Source of the DNA: Zunongwangia sp. ESRF-bin46
Lineage (GTDB): Bacteria; Bacteroidota; Bacteroidia; Flavobacteriales; Flavobacteriaceae
DNA length: 64,000 nucleotides
Assembly: GCA_002631855.1 (NCBI GenBank)
Contig: NTLF01000014.1
Span: 186,001-250,000, forward strand
Direction: 5' to 3'
The notes beneath the pieces are model-generated. The model searched no databases. It saw nothing but the letters and a program-made list of their open reading frames with translations, and was not told where the DNA came from. A program made the translations under genes and the position numbers. The first letter of the stretch is position 1, and the number at the start of each line of letters is the position of its first letter. Shown here in pieces: positions 16,496 to 25,114 of this stretch.

Positions 16496-18520
16496 TTAGG
16501 TTGGTATTTGTAATAAAATAGATGTTCCTTTTAAGTGTGCACTTTGAATGGTTAATTTTGAATGAATAATTTTGGCACGCTCCAATAAGGTTTTCATACC
16601 AAGGCTTTCACCAGTATTCAGTTTTTCTGAATATTCAAAACCGTTACCGTTATCTTTAATTAAAGCCTCAATTGTCGCTCCTTTTTTAACTATACTTACC
16701 GAAGCAGCTTTCGCTTCTGCATGTTTTACCATATTGTTGAGCACTTCTTGTATAATTCTATATAAATGCAATGCTTGGTCCGGATTTAAATCGCTATCGA
16801 TATTTTCAATTTCATTGGTAAAAAATATGTTGGTATTGGCATCTACCTCGTTAATCATGGTCTCAATTGCCTTTGTTACTCCCAGTTTTTCAAGAGTTGC
16901 CGGATGCAGTCCTCTTGAAATACTCCTAAGCTCTTCCAAGGTATTTCCTGCTAAAGATTCCATATCGCGGTCGCCCGTGCTTTTAGTTTTTTTTGTGAGT
17001 AACATTAATTTTTGCCCTACGCTATCGTGAAGTTCGCGGGCCACTCGGGTGCGTTCCTCTTCTTGGGCTTTTATTAAATCTTGAGAGAATTTCTCTTGTA
17101 ATCTTTGCCTTTTCTTTACGGCAGAACGGGAACGTATTAATACAATTCCGCCAAATAGCCCTAGCATCCCCAGCCCGCCAAAAAGCAACCATTGATTTTT
17201 TAGTCTATTTTCAGCATCAAGCAGCGCAATATCGCTTTGTTGCATTTCAATTTTAGCATCCCTTTTTTCGGTTTCATACAGCGTTTGGTAATAGCTTAAT
17301 GCTTTTACTTTTTGAACGTTAGAAATAGAATCTTTAATGGCTTCATAGGCTTTAAAGTGAACATAAGCTTGTGAACTGTTTCCCAATGAATCATATACAT
17401 TTGCCAAAAACTTTTCAGCATTCATAAGGTCCTCATAATCGGAGTTTTGCCTTTTTATTATTACATGCTCTTTTGCATACCGTAATGCTTTTTGATAATC
17501 TTTTTTAGCATACCAGAGATGTTTTAAGGCTTCTATATAGTTCTCCTTATTTGTACCCGTTCTATAGGTTTCAAGACCAGACTTAATTTCGTTAAAATGC
17601 TTTTCCGCTTTTTTAATGCTGTCTGTTTGTGCAAAAGCAATAACCAGACTTGAAAGCATCGTCGGTTTGTAAAAGTCGGCATGCCATGATTTCTCAGCAG
17701 CTTCTTTGGCAAGTTTTAAATTTGCAATTCGGCTTTTTTGGTTATTTACTTTGTTGGCATCTGTTGCGGCATTGTAGTAAAATGAAACCAATTGCGCATG
17801 GCTATTTTTTGCTTTTGCAATTTTTATGGCTTCATCCCTTTCCTTTTTAGCTTCTTCAAAAAAACTGTTTTGACTGTATAAAATAGAAAGCGAGTTTTTG
17901 GCACTGATGATATTAAAAGTATCTTTTAATTTCTGAAATATTCGGATAGATTCTTGCAGACCTTGTGAACTTTTGGCAAACTCGCCCATCTGGCTTTGAG
18001 ATCCCGCTTTATACATTTTGGCAAGCCCTAAAAGCTTTTTAGTAGCTGCTTTTTTTGCATATGTTTGGGTCGTGTCATAATAGTTAATGGACTTTTCGTA
18101 GTCTTTTAAATAATAGTAACTATCACCAATATTTAAATACAATCTTGCTAGCGTAGCAGGTTTGTCCAATAATTTAACTTTATGCTTTAGGTTTTCATAG
18201 GCTTGCAATGCTTCTTCCGGGGCTCCCTCTTTGTTATTCAAATAGTCCATCCTGTTGGAAAGTTGAAAAACAGCGATATTCAGTGAATCTAATTGTAACG
18301 CTAATTCAATTGTTTTTGTAATTAATGAATCTGGATTTCGATTGGTTTCAAAGGTTAGATACGTTGACAAACTATCCATCCATTTTAACTTTTCTACCTT
18401 TTCCGAAGCATTAATTTTCTGAGTGAGTTCATCTATAGTTTCATCCGTTTCTTGAGCTGAAACCGATAAACATAGTACACAAAACGAAAGAAGTAAAAGT
18501 TGTTTCATGGGGAACGCCAT
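16496..18520 (-). CDS. TPR-containing sensor histidine kinase (HisKA_3 type)
   Basis: The predicted order is: signal peptide (to about 24), periplasmic TPR repeats (about 60-400), a short coiled coil, one membrane helix (about 445-465), a HisKA_3 dimerisation domain with phospho-acceptor His498 (ARELHDSVGQ), and a HATPase domain (about 585-674, DNGNGFEY). This is the common flavobacterial design of a kinase with TPRs outside and the NarL-type catalytic core inside. The start at 18520 is kept because TATATTTA lies just upstream; an alternative ATG at 18508 (MKQLLLL) gives a cleaner signal peptide. It is followed by its response regulator (1-bp gap) and is divergent from radA. Confidence 0.92.
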   Translation of the reverse strand: MAFPMKQLLLLSFCVLCLSVSAQETDETIDELTQKINASEKVEKLKWMDSLSTYLTFETNRNPDSLITKTIELALQLDSLNIAVFQLSNRMDYLNNKEGAPEEALQAYENLKHKVKLLDKPATLARLYLNIGDSYYYLKDYEKSINYYDTTQTYAKKAATKKLLGLAKMYKAGSQSQMGEFAKSSQGLQESIRIFQKLKDTFNIISAKNSLSILYSQNSFFEEAKKERDEAIKIAKAKNSHAQLVSFYYNAATDANKVNNQKSRIANLKLAKEAAEKSWHADFYKPTMLSSLVIAFAQTDSIKKAEKHFNEIKSGLETYRTGTNKENYIEALKHLWYAKKDYQKALRYAKEHVIIKRQNSDYEDLMNAEKFLANVYDSLGNSSQAYVHFKAYEAIKDSISNVQKVKALSYYQTLYETEKRDAKIEMQQSDIALLDAENRLKNQWLLFGGLGMLGLFGGIVLIRSRSAVKKRQRLQEKFSQDLIKAQEEERTRVARELHDSVGQKLMLLTKKTKSTGDRDMESLAGNTLEELRSISRGLHPATLEKLGVTKAIETMINEVDANTNIFFTNEIENIDSDLNPDQALHLYRIIQEVLNNMVKHAEAKAASVSIVKKGATIEALIKDNGNGFEYSEKLNTGESLGMKTLLERAKIIHSKLTIQSAHLKGTSILLQIPT

Positions 18521-18556
18521 TACTTAGGTAAATATACTTATTTTAGCGAAACGATT

Positions 18557-19918
18557 ATGGCAAAAACAAAAACCACTTTTTTCTGTCAAAACTGCGGCGC
18601 ACAATATTCCAAATGGCAAGGGAAATGTACCTCTTGTGGCGAATGGAACACCATCGCCGAAGAAGTAATACAAAAAGCCGAAAAGGTAAGTTGGAAACCA
18701 TCAGCAGCCACGGCAAAACGAGCTGCAAAACCCTTACGTGTTTCTGAAATATCTACAACTAACGAAGTTAGGTTAAACACAAAAAATAACGAGCTAAATA
18801 GAGTTTTAGGCGGCGGTTTGGTTCCTGGTTCTCTAACACTCTTGGGCGGTGAACCGGGTATTGGGAAAAGTACATTAATGCTTCAAGTTGCTTTGCAATT
18901 GCCCTATAAAACGCTCTATGTTTCGGGGGAAGAAAGCGCGCAACAAATTAAAATGCGGGCCGAACGCATACAGCCGGTTTCAGAAAATTGCTACATCCTT
19001 ACCGAAACAAAAACGCAAAATATCTTCCGAAATATTGAAGAGACCGAGCCTGATATCGTGGTGATTGATTCCATTCAAACCTTACACACAGACCAAATTG
19101 AAAGTAGTGCCGGAAGTATTTCGCAAATACGAGAAACCACTACCGAACTCATAAAGTTTGCCAAGGAAACGGCTACCCCTGTTATTTTAATCGGTCATAT
19201 TACTAAAGACGGTAACATTGCCGGGCCAAAAATTTTAGAGCACATGGTCGATACAGTGCTTCAATTTGAAGGTGACCGAAACCATGTTTACAGAATATTA
19301 CGTTCTCATAAAAATCGCTTCGGAAGCACAAACGAATTAGGCATTTACGAAATGCAAGGCAGCGGACTTAGAGAGGTGTCCAATCCTTCAGAAATATTAA
19401 TTTCTAAAAATGAAGAAGACCTCAGCGGAACAGCTATCTCAGCAACCTTAGAAGGAATGCGTCCATTGATGATTGAAATTCAAGCTTTGGTAAGTTCAGC
19501 GGTATACGGAACACCACAACGTAGTGCAACCGGCTATAATGCCAAACGCCTAAATATGTTGCTCGCTGTTCTAGAAAAACGCGCCGGCTTTAAACTGGGT
19601 GCGAAAGATGTATTTTTAAATGTCACAGGCGGAATTTCGGTTGACGACCCTGCAATTGACCTTGCCGTGGTTGCAGCTGTGCTTTCGTCAAATATTGATG
19701 TAGCTATTGATAAATCACTTTGTTTTGCGGCTGAAGTAGGATTAGCTGGTGAAGTTAGACCTGTTACTCGGGTAGAACAACGCATCCTGGAAGCTGAAAA
19801 ATTAGGTTTTGGTAGCATTATCGTTTCCAAACACTGTAAATTTCCGAAGCAAAAGTTCACCATCAACATTATAAAAGTGGCGAAGGTACACGATGTTGTA
19901 AGGCATCTGTTTGGCTAA
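18557..19918 (+). CDS. radA: DNA repair protein RadA
   Basis: RadA is a RecA-like branch-migration ATPase that helps process recombination intermediates. The 453-residue protein has a C4 zinc finger (Cys10, Cys13, Cys24, Cys27), Walker A GGEPGIGKST (97-106), the RadA-specific KNRFG motif and a C-terminal Lon-protease-like domain (about 270-453). An upstream in-frame ATG at 18500 would extend into the divergent kinase gene and add 19 unrelated residues, so the ATG at 18557 (MAKTKTTFFC) is chosen. Confidence 0.97.
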   Translation: MAKTKTTFFCQNCGAQYSKWQGKCTSCGEWNTIAEEVIQKAEKVSWKPSAATAKRAAKPLRVSEISTTNEVRLNTKNNELNRVLGGGLVPGSLTLLGGEPGIGKSTLMLQVALQLPYKTLYVSGEESAQQIKMRAERIQPVSENCYILTETKTQNIFRNIEETEPDIVVIDSIQTLHTDQIESSAGSISQIRETTTELIKFAKETATPVILIGHITKDGNIAGPKILEHMVDTVLQFEGDRNHVYRILRSHKNRFGSTNELGIYEMQGSGLREVSNPSEILISKNEEDLSGTAISATLEGMRPLMIEIQALVSSAVYGTPQRSATGYNAKRLNMLLAVLEKRAGFKLGAKDVFLNVTGGISVDDPAIDLAVVAAVLSSNIDVAIDKSLCFAAEVGLAGEVRPVTRVEQRILEAEKLGFGSIIVSKHCKFPKQKFTINIIKVAKVHDVVRHLFG

Positions 19919-19953
19919 TTTTTGGTACAGTTTCTGCACAGTATCAAGTAACT

Positions 19954-21084
19954 ATGAAAATAAAAATATTCGCTATAGTTACATTCCTTGCATTAATGGG
20001 ATGTAAACAAATACAAAAAGCAACCGATGTAGTTACACAACCTACCGCTAGAGAGGTGTATGAGCGTGATTTTAATGATGAAAACACACAATTTAATCAG
20101 TGGAAAAACACCTACAATCGAGCGCTTAACGACAGTTTAAAAATTGAACTTCCTTATACTGAAACCGGTATTTTCAATCACAAAAACAATCCTATTTACA
20201 GTTATTTAGTCTCTGTGCAAGAGGGCGAAAAACTTATTGTTTCTGCTGAAATGGAAACAGATTCACTCTTTGTTTTTATCGATTTATTTCAGAAGAAAAA
20301 CGATTCTGTATTTCACGAAAAACCAAAAATAAGTAACGAACCGGAAACGAAATCAATTACTTATGAGAGCGGTAAAAATGAAATCATAAAAGTTATTATT
20401 CAGCCAGAAATAATAGCAAACACTTCCTTTTCTTTTAAAATTTATTCCGTTCCTACCTATGGTTTTCCAGTGAGCGGTGCCACAAACAAAAACATACAAA
20501 GTTTTTGGGGAGCCACTCGAGATGGAGGAAAACGCTCACACGAGGGAGTCGATATTTTCGCAAAACGAGGCACACCCGTTGTTGCTGTAACCGACGGCCG
20601 CATTTCGTCAACAGGCAATCGCGGTTTAGGTGGGAAGCAGGTTTGGCTTCGAGATGGACTTTTTGGGAGTTCTATTTACTATGCACATTTAGATAGTATT
20701 GCAACGTCTATCGGAAAACGTGTAAAAAGAGGTGACACCTTGGGTTTTGTAGGTAATACCGGTAATGCCAAAACCACTGCCCCGCATTTACATTTCGGAA
20801 TTTATAAAGGCTATTCCGGGGCCATCAATCCCTTACCTTTTATTAAAAAACAAGAAGTTCCTGAAATTAAAAATGCCAATACCAATTCTTTTGGAAAAGT
20901 AACTCGCAATAATGCCGAATTGCGATTAGGCTCCTCCACCAAATTTCAGCAAATAGCTAGTTTAAAAAGAAATGACTCGGTTTCCATTCTGGGAAAAAAC
21001 AATAGCTGGTTTCACATTCAAAAAAATGATACACTAAAAGGGTTTATGCATCAATCCCTGCTGAGACCTACTTCCTCAAATTAA
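19954..21084 (+). CDS. M23-family peptidase lipoprotein with C-terminal SH3-like domain
   Basis: This is a probable peptidoglycan endopeptidase (LytM type) anchored by a lipid: the signal peptide ends LALMGC. The N-terminal half (about 40-170) resembles a beta-sandwich pre-domain. The M23 domain carries intact zinc ligands His196 and Asp200 (RSHEGVDI) and His278-Leu-His280 (HLHFGIY). Residues about 310-372 look like an SH3_3 wall-binding domain (NAELRLGSSTKFQQIASLK). It lies 35 bp after radA on the same strand. Activity on peptide cross-links is expected from the family. Confidence 0.9.
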   Translation: MKIKIFAIVTFLALMGCKQIQKATDVVTQPTAREVYERDFNDENTQFNQWKNTYNRALNDSLKIELPYTETGIFNHKNNPIYSYLVSVQEGEKLIVSAEMETDSLFVFIDLFQKKNDSVFHEKPKISNEPETKSITYESGKNEIIKVIIQPEIIANTSFSFKIYSVPTYGFPVSGATNKNIQSFWGATRDGGKRSHEGVDIFAKRGTPVVAVTDGRISSTGNRGLGGKQVWLRDGLFGSSIYYAHLDSIATSIGKRVKRGDTLGFVGNTGNAKTTAPHLHFGIYKGYSGAINPLPFIKKQEVPEIKNANTNSFGKVTRNNAELRLGSSTKFQQIASLKRNDSVSILGKNNSWFHIQKNDTLKGFMHQSLLRPTSSN

Positions 21085-21150
21085 CACTTCTTTAGGCAGT
21101 AAACTAAAACAGACACGGTATCTTTAAGATTCAATCGTAAAAATATTGCT

Positions 21151-22515
21151 ATGTCCTTTTTTTCAAAAATAAAACAGACCATCTCACTTTTAAAAGATGT
21201 CGATCTTGATGCTTTAGGAAAATTATCACAAAAAGTGGATTTACCAGAAGTGATGACTGCCGTTGGCGAATTAGATGATCGCCAATTAAAAGGGTTAATG
21301 AAAATGCTAAAAAGCCAAGGCAAAAAAGGACAACACAAATTACCGCCCATCGATGGTGATTTTTATGATTTAAGCTTAAAATTGACCGAACGACAGCGTG
21401 AAATACAATTAAAAGTCCGCCAATTTATGGAAAAGGAAATAAAGCCAATCGCCAATGAATATTGGAACAAGGCAGAATTCCCTTTTGAAATTATCCCTAA
21501 AATGGCCAAACTGGATATCTGCGGAATTGCCTACGAAGGCATTGGCCCCGATGAACAAAGTTTTTTAATGGAAGGCATTATCGCTATGGAATTGGCTCGA
21601 ATTGATGTCTCTATCTCAACTTTTTTTGGCGTACACAGTGGTTTAGCAATGGGTTCTATTTACGTATGCGGAAGCGAGGAACAAAAACAAGAATGGCTGC
21701 CCAAAATGCAACGGATGGAGAAAATTGGTGCCTTTGGTTTAACCGAACCCGATGTAGGTTCAGCCGTGGCAGGAGGCTTGGGAACTACATGTAAATTAGT
21801 AGGTGACGAATGGGTGCTCAACGGACAGAAAAAATGGATTGGGAATGCCACCTTTGCAGACGTAATTGTTATATGGGCACGTGATGAAGATAGTGGCAGA
21901 GCCAAAGGATTTCTGGTGCGAAAAGGAAACCCCGGTTTTAAAGCCGAAAAAATGGAAAACAAAATGGCGCTGCGAACCGTACAAAATGCCTTGATTACCA
22001 TGAAAGATTGCCGTGTCCCCGAAAGTGATCGATTACAAAAATGTGAATCGTTTAAGGATACTGCTAAAGTGCTAAAAATGACTCGTGCCGCTGTAGCATG
22101 GCAAGCCGTAGGTTGTGCTAGGGGCGCATATGAAAGTGCCTTAAAATATACCAAGAAACGTGAGCAGTTTGGGCGACCCATTGCTTCGTTTCAATTGATA
22201 CAAAATCATTTGGTTGAGATGGTTTCAAACTTAACCGCTATGCAAACATTGTGTTTCCGTCTTTCTGAATTACAAGATGAAGATTTATTAACCGATGAAC
22301 ACGCCTCACTTGCTAAAGTATTTTGTAGTATGCGTACCCGTGACGTGGTAAGCCGAGCCCGTGAAGTTATGGGTGGTAACGGTATTTTACTAGAACACGA
22401 TGTAGCCCGCTTTGTTGCAGATGCGGAAGCTATTTACAGTTATGAAGGTACTAAAGAAATAAACTCACTTATTGTGGGTAGGGCGATTACCGGGTATAGT
22501 GCTTTTGTGAGTTAA
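21151..22515 (+). CDS. Acyl-CoA dehydrogenase family protein (glutaryl-CoA dehydrogenase-like)
   Basis: This FAD-dependent dehydrogenase oxidises acyl-CoA thioesters at the alpha-beta bond. The dehydrogenase body (about 75-454) has GAFGLTEPDVGS (N-terminal FAD/substrate motif), KKWIGNATFAD and the C-terminal YEGTKEINSLIVGRAITG with catalytic Glu432. The last motif is closest to glutaryl-CoA dehydrogenase and plant ACX4-like enzymes. An N-terminal extension of about 70 residues (SFFSKIKQTISLLKDVDLD) is unusual; it is charged, with no signal peptide. The exact substrate cannot be assigned. It stands alone, between the M23 peptidase and an orphan lipoprotein. Confidence 0.9.
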   Translation: MSFFSKIKQTISLLKDVDLDALGKLSQKVDLPEVMTAVGELDDRQLKGLMKMLKSQGKKGQHKLPPIDGDFYDLSLKLTERQREIQLKVRQFMEKEIKPIANEYWNKAEFPFEIIPKMAKLDICGIAYEGIGPDEQSFLMEGIIAMELARIDVSISTFFGVHSGLAMGSIYVCGSEEQKQEWLPKMQRMEKIGAFGLTEPDVGSAVAGGLGTTCKLVGDEWVLNGQKKWIGNATFADVIVIWARDEDSGRAKGFLVRKGNPGFKAEKMENKMALRTVQNALITMKDCRVPESDRLQKCESFKDTAKVLKMTRAAVAWQAVGCARGAYESALKYTKKREQFGRPIASFQLIQNHLVEMVSNLTAMQTLCFRLSELQDEDLLTDEHASLAKVFCSMRTRDVVSRAREVMGGNGILLEHDVARFVADAEAIYSYEGTKEINSLIVGRAITGYSAFVS

Positions 22516-22547
22516 GAACAAAAGAGAATTAAGCTAAAGGAAGTTTT

Positions 22548-23201
22548 TTATCTTGGATTTTTGTTCAATAAATTTACAGTATCGTAGTAAAATCCTACTG
22601 CTACGATAACTTTATTTAACCCAACATTAAAGTCATTTTTATTTATCTTTTGTTTCATAGCCCTTGCAATTATAGAAGGCGCAATATTCCCATAATTTGA
22701 CTGTGAATTTAAAATCTCCTTTATCGCTTCATTTTTATTAGTTTTATTAATACAATTTAAATAATCCCCATTAGGGTTTAAACTATAAATCTCAATCTTT
22801 TCTTTTTTAGGATCTTCATATTCAGGCAGAACAGCTATTGGTATTTCATCACTTTCATCATCATCAATAAATTCAATCCAAATCTTATTAAATGTTCCTT
22901 TATTTTCCAGTTCATTTATTATTTGAATTGATTCATCATTTAGATAGAAGTCTTTTTTAAAACTACTTAAAGTTTGTATCGAACCTAAGTCGTTTAAGTA
23001 TTTATAAAAGTTCGTATTGTTATCAGAATTTTCATAGTGTTCTTTCAATTTTTGTTCAAATAGATAAGTGGCTTTATTTAAAATTTTCACATCCTTGTCC
23101 GTTAGACACCCTTTCAAATCATCAGCATATTTTTTATCAGCCTGGAACTGACATGATGCAGTACTAACTATACAAATAAATAACCATAGTTTATTTAACA
23201 T
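22548..23201 (-). CDS. Hypothetical lipoprotein, unrecognised
   Basis: This 217-residue protein begins with a signal peptide ending STASC (Cys17), so it is a probable envelope lipoprotein. I recognise no domain. The mature part is rich in Asn, Lys, Asp and Glu and has an acidic patch (EFIDDDESDEIP, mid-protein). Its coding sequence looks more AT-rich than the neighbours, which could mean recent acquisition or weak constraint. It is flanked on one side by a convergent acyl-CoA dehydrogenase gene (32 bp) and is followed upstream by the OmpA gene on the same strand (42 bp). Confidence 0.6.
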   Translation of the reverse strand: MLNKLWLFICIVSTASCQFQADKKYADDLKGCLTDKDVKILNKATYLFEQKLKEHYENSDNNTNFYKYLNDLGSIQTLSSFKKDFYLNDESIQIINELENKGTFNKIWIEFIDDDESDEIPIAVLPEYEDPKKEKIEIYSLNPNGDYLNCINKTNKNEAIKEILNSQSNYGNIAPSIIARAMKQKINKNDFNVGLNKVIVAVGFYYDTVNLLNKNPR

Positions 23202-23243
23202 AAATATCTTTCCTTTTTTGACCAGTTACTTTGCAAACTCTAA

Positions 23244-24197
23244 TTATATTTCATTCAGCAATTTAGATATTTCGTCTAGTTTTGGGGTTAAAATCACCTC
23301 AATTCTGCGATTTTTTGCTTTTCCTTCAGATGTTGCGTTTGTTGCTATTGGTGCAAATTCTCCACGTCCGGCAGCTGTAAGATTATCTTTTGGTATCGAA
23401 CCATTTTCAGTCAAAATGTTTACAATTGCGGTGGCTCGTTTTGTTGAAAGATCCCAATTGTTTTTTAAAGGTCCGTTGCCACCATACGGCACATTATCGG
23501 TGTGTCCTTCAATTAAAACGGCTATTTCAGGATTTTGAGCTAGTACATTCCCTAACTGAACTACAGCTTGTCTTCCTCTTGAGTTTACTGCCCAACTTCC
23601 GCTTTCAAAAAGTAACTTATTTTCCATGGAAACATATACTTTCCCGTCACGCTGTTCTACGGTAAGACCATTACCTTCAAAATTCGTCAAAGCAGCAGAA
23701 ATAGCATCTTTTAAGGCTTTCATTTTTGCATCTTTTGCAGCAATGATTCCTTCCAATTCATCTACACGTTTAGAGCGGGCAGCTAAATCTTTTTGAAGTT
23801 GGTTCAACCGCTGACTTTCTGCGGCTAAAGCACGTTCTTTTTCTTCTAATTGGGTTAAGAGCTTTCGGTTACGTTCTAAGTTCTCAGTTAGTGCTGATGA
23901 GCTATTTGCTTCCAACGCACCATACGATTCTTGCAAGCGGTTGTAATTTTTTTCTGAAGCAGCCAAATCCATTGCCAAACGGGTTTTTTCGGCTTTTAAG
24001 TTTTCAATTTCTTCCCGTAATTGAGCCACAGAATATACCTCCCCATTTGATGAAGTATTATCCAATTGATTCATTAAGGATTCGTTTTCAGATTTTAAAG
24101 CCGCATATCGGTCTTTTAAATCGTCATAAATTTTTGAAGAAACGCAGGAAGTAGTCATTGCAGCAATAAAAATTCCGAAGAACAATTTTTTAAGCAT
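23244..24197 (-). CDS. OmpA-family lipoprotein with coiled coil
   Basis: This 317-residue envelope protein has lipobox MTTSC (Cys18), a long predicted coiled coil (about 25-160) and an OmpA_C peptidoglycan-binding domain (about 190-310) with EGHTDNVPYGG, the DLSTKRATAIVN helix and the typical ending GKAKNRRIEVILTPK. It is likely anchored in a membrane by its lipid and tethers it to the cell wall. It lies 27 bp downstream of the exonuclease III gene and may share its transcript. Confidence 0.92.
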   Translation of the reverse strand: MLKKLFFGIFIAAMTTSCVSSKIYDDLKDRYAALKSENESLMNQLDNTSSNGEVYSVAQLREEIENLKAEKTRLAMDLAASEKNYNRLQESYGALEANSSSALTENLERNRKLLTQLEEKERALAAESQRLNQLQKDLAARSKRVDELEGIIAAKDAKMKALKDAISAALTNFEGNGLTVEQRDGKVYVSMENKLLFESGSWAVNSRGRQAVVQLGNVLAQNPEIAVLIEGHTDNVPYGGNGPLKNNWDLSTKRATAIVNILTENGSIPKDNLTAAGRGEFAPIATNATSEGKAKNRRIEVILTPKLDEISKLLNEI

Positions 24198-24224
24198 ATT
24201 CTGTATCGATTTGGTATTATTATT

Positions 24225-24989
24225 TTAAAATTCGAGCTCAACTAACAAAGGACAATGGTCACTGTGTTTGGCTTCGGGTAATATAACGGCTCTTTTTAAG
24301 TTTTCTTGTAATGGTTTTGCTACCATGTTATAATCTATACGCCACCCCTTATTATTGTTACGGGCATTAGCGCGATAGCTCCACCAGGTATAGTTATCTG
24401 GCTCTTTATTAAAATGACGGAACGAGTCTATAAATCCACTATCCATAAAGTTTCCTATCCATTCACGCTCTACCGGTAAAAACCCTGACACGTTTTTGTT
24501 CCGCACGGGATCGTGAATATCAATTGCTTCGTGACAAATATTATAATCGCCACAAATAACCAAATTGGGGATTTCTTGCTTAAGTTGATTAACATACTTT
24601 TGAAAATCGTCCATATACGTAAGTTTATGCTCTAAACGGGCGATGTTGGTTCCGCTGGGTAAGTATAAACTCATCACCGAAAGATCATCAAAATCTACAC
24701 GTATGTTTCTACCTTCGTAATCCATATAATCAACACCGGTTCCATAGGCTACATGGTTAGGCTCTGTTTTAGAAAATATAGCCACACCGCTGTATCCTTT
24801 CTTTTCGGCACTATACCAATATTGATAGGGATAGCCAGCTTCAGTAATGGCATCGGTATCTACTTGTTCTTTCATCGCTTTGGTTTCTTGTATACAAATA
24901 ACATCTGGGTTGGCACTTTGTATCCAGTCTAAAAACCCTTTTCTAATGGCAGCTCGAATTCCGTTTACGTTGTAAGAAATTATTTTCAT
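24225..24989 (-). CDS. xth: Exodeoxyribonuclease III
   Basis: This is an AP endonuclease and 3'-5' exonuclease of base excision repair. The 254-residue enzyme has the exonuclease-endonuclease-phosphatase fold with its standard motifs: MKIISYNVNGIRAA, the metal-binding glutamate in ICIQETKA, VICGDYNICHEAIDIHDP in the middle, the WRIDY motif and the terminal SDHCPLLVELEF with the catalytic Asp-His. Length is normal. A perfect TACTTTTG promoter box lies just upstream (25003-25010). Confidence 0.97.
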   Translation of the reverse strand: MKIISYNVNGIRAAIRKGFLDWIQSANPDVICIQETKAMKEQVDTDAITEAGYPYQYWYSAEKKGYSGVAIFSKTEPNHVAYGTGVDYMDYEGRNIRVDFDDLSVMSLYLPSGTNIARLEHKLTYMDDFQKYVNQLKQEIPNLVICGDYNICHEAIDIHDPVRNKNVSGFLPVEREWIGNFMDSGFIDSFRHFNKEPDNYTWWSYRANARNNNKGWRIDYNMVAKPLQENLKRAVILPEAKHSDHCPLLVELEF

Positions 24990-25002
24990 GTATGTGATTT
25001 TT

Positions 25003-25010
25003 CAAAAGTA
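25003..25010 (-). promoter_or_regulatory. -7 box (TACTTTTG) for xth
   Basis: A perfect TAnnTTTG on the minus strand, 13 bp before the xth start. The -33 element is not clear. Confidence 0.45.
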
Positions 25011-25114
25011 ACCGCTAAAATAACTAACATTGCATTTTTACCCTACGGAATACCTGAAAGGTTTTCTTAAAATAGTCCACAAAATAAAAAGAGTTGTAGT
25101 AAGTTGTATAGGTA

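Noticed and set aside
16572-17030. 152-codon open frame antisense to the TPR histidine kinase
   Set aside because: Fully inside the kinase catalytic region, whose motifs are intact on the other strand; Ser-rich shadow translation.
21660-22181. Long open frame (173 codons) antisense to the acyl-CoA dehydrogenase gene
   Set aside because: It lies wholly inside a well-supported gene in the other direction, has no recognisable domain and no start context; it is a product of codon bias.
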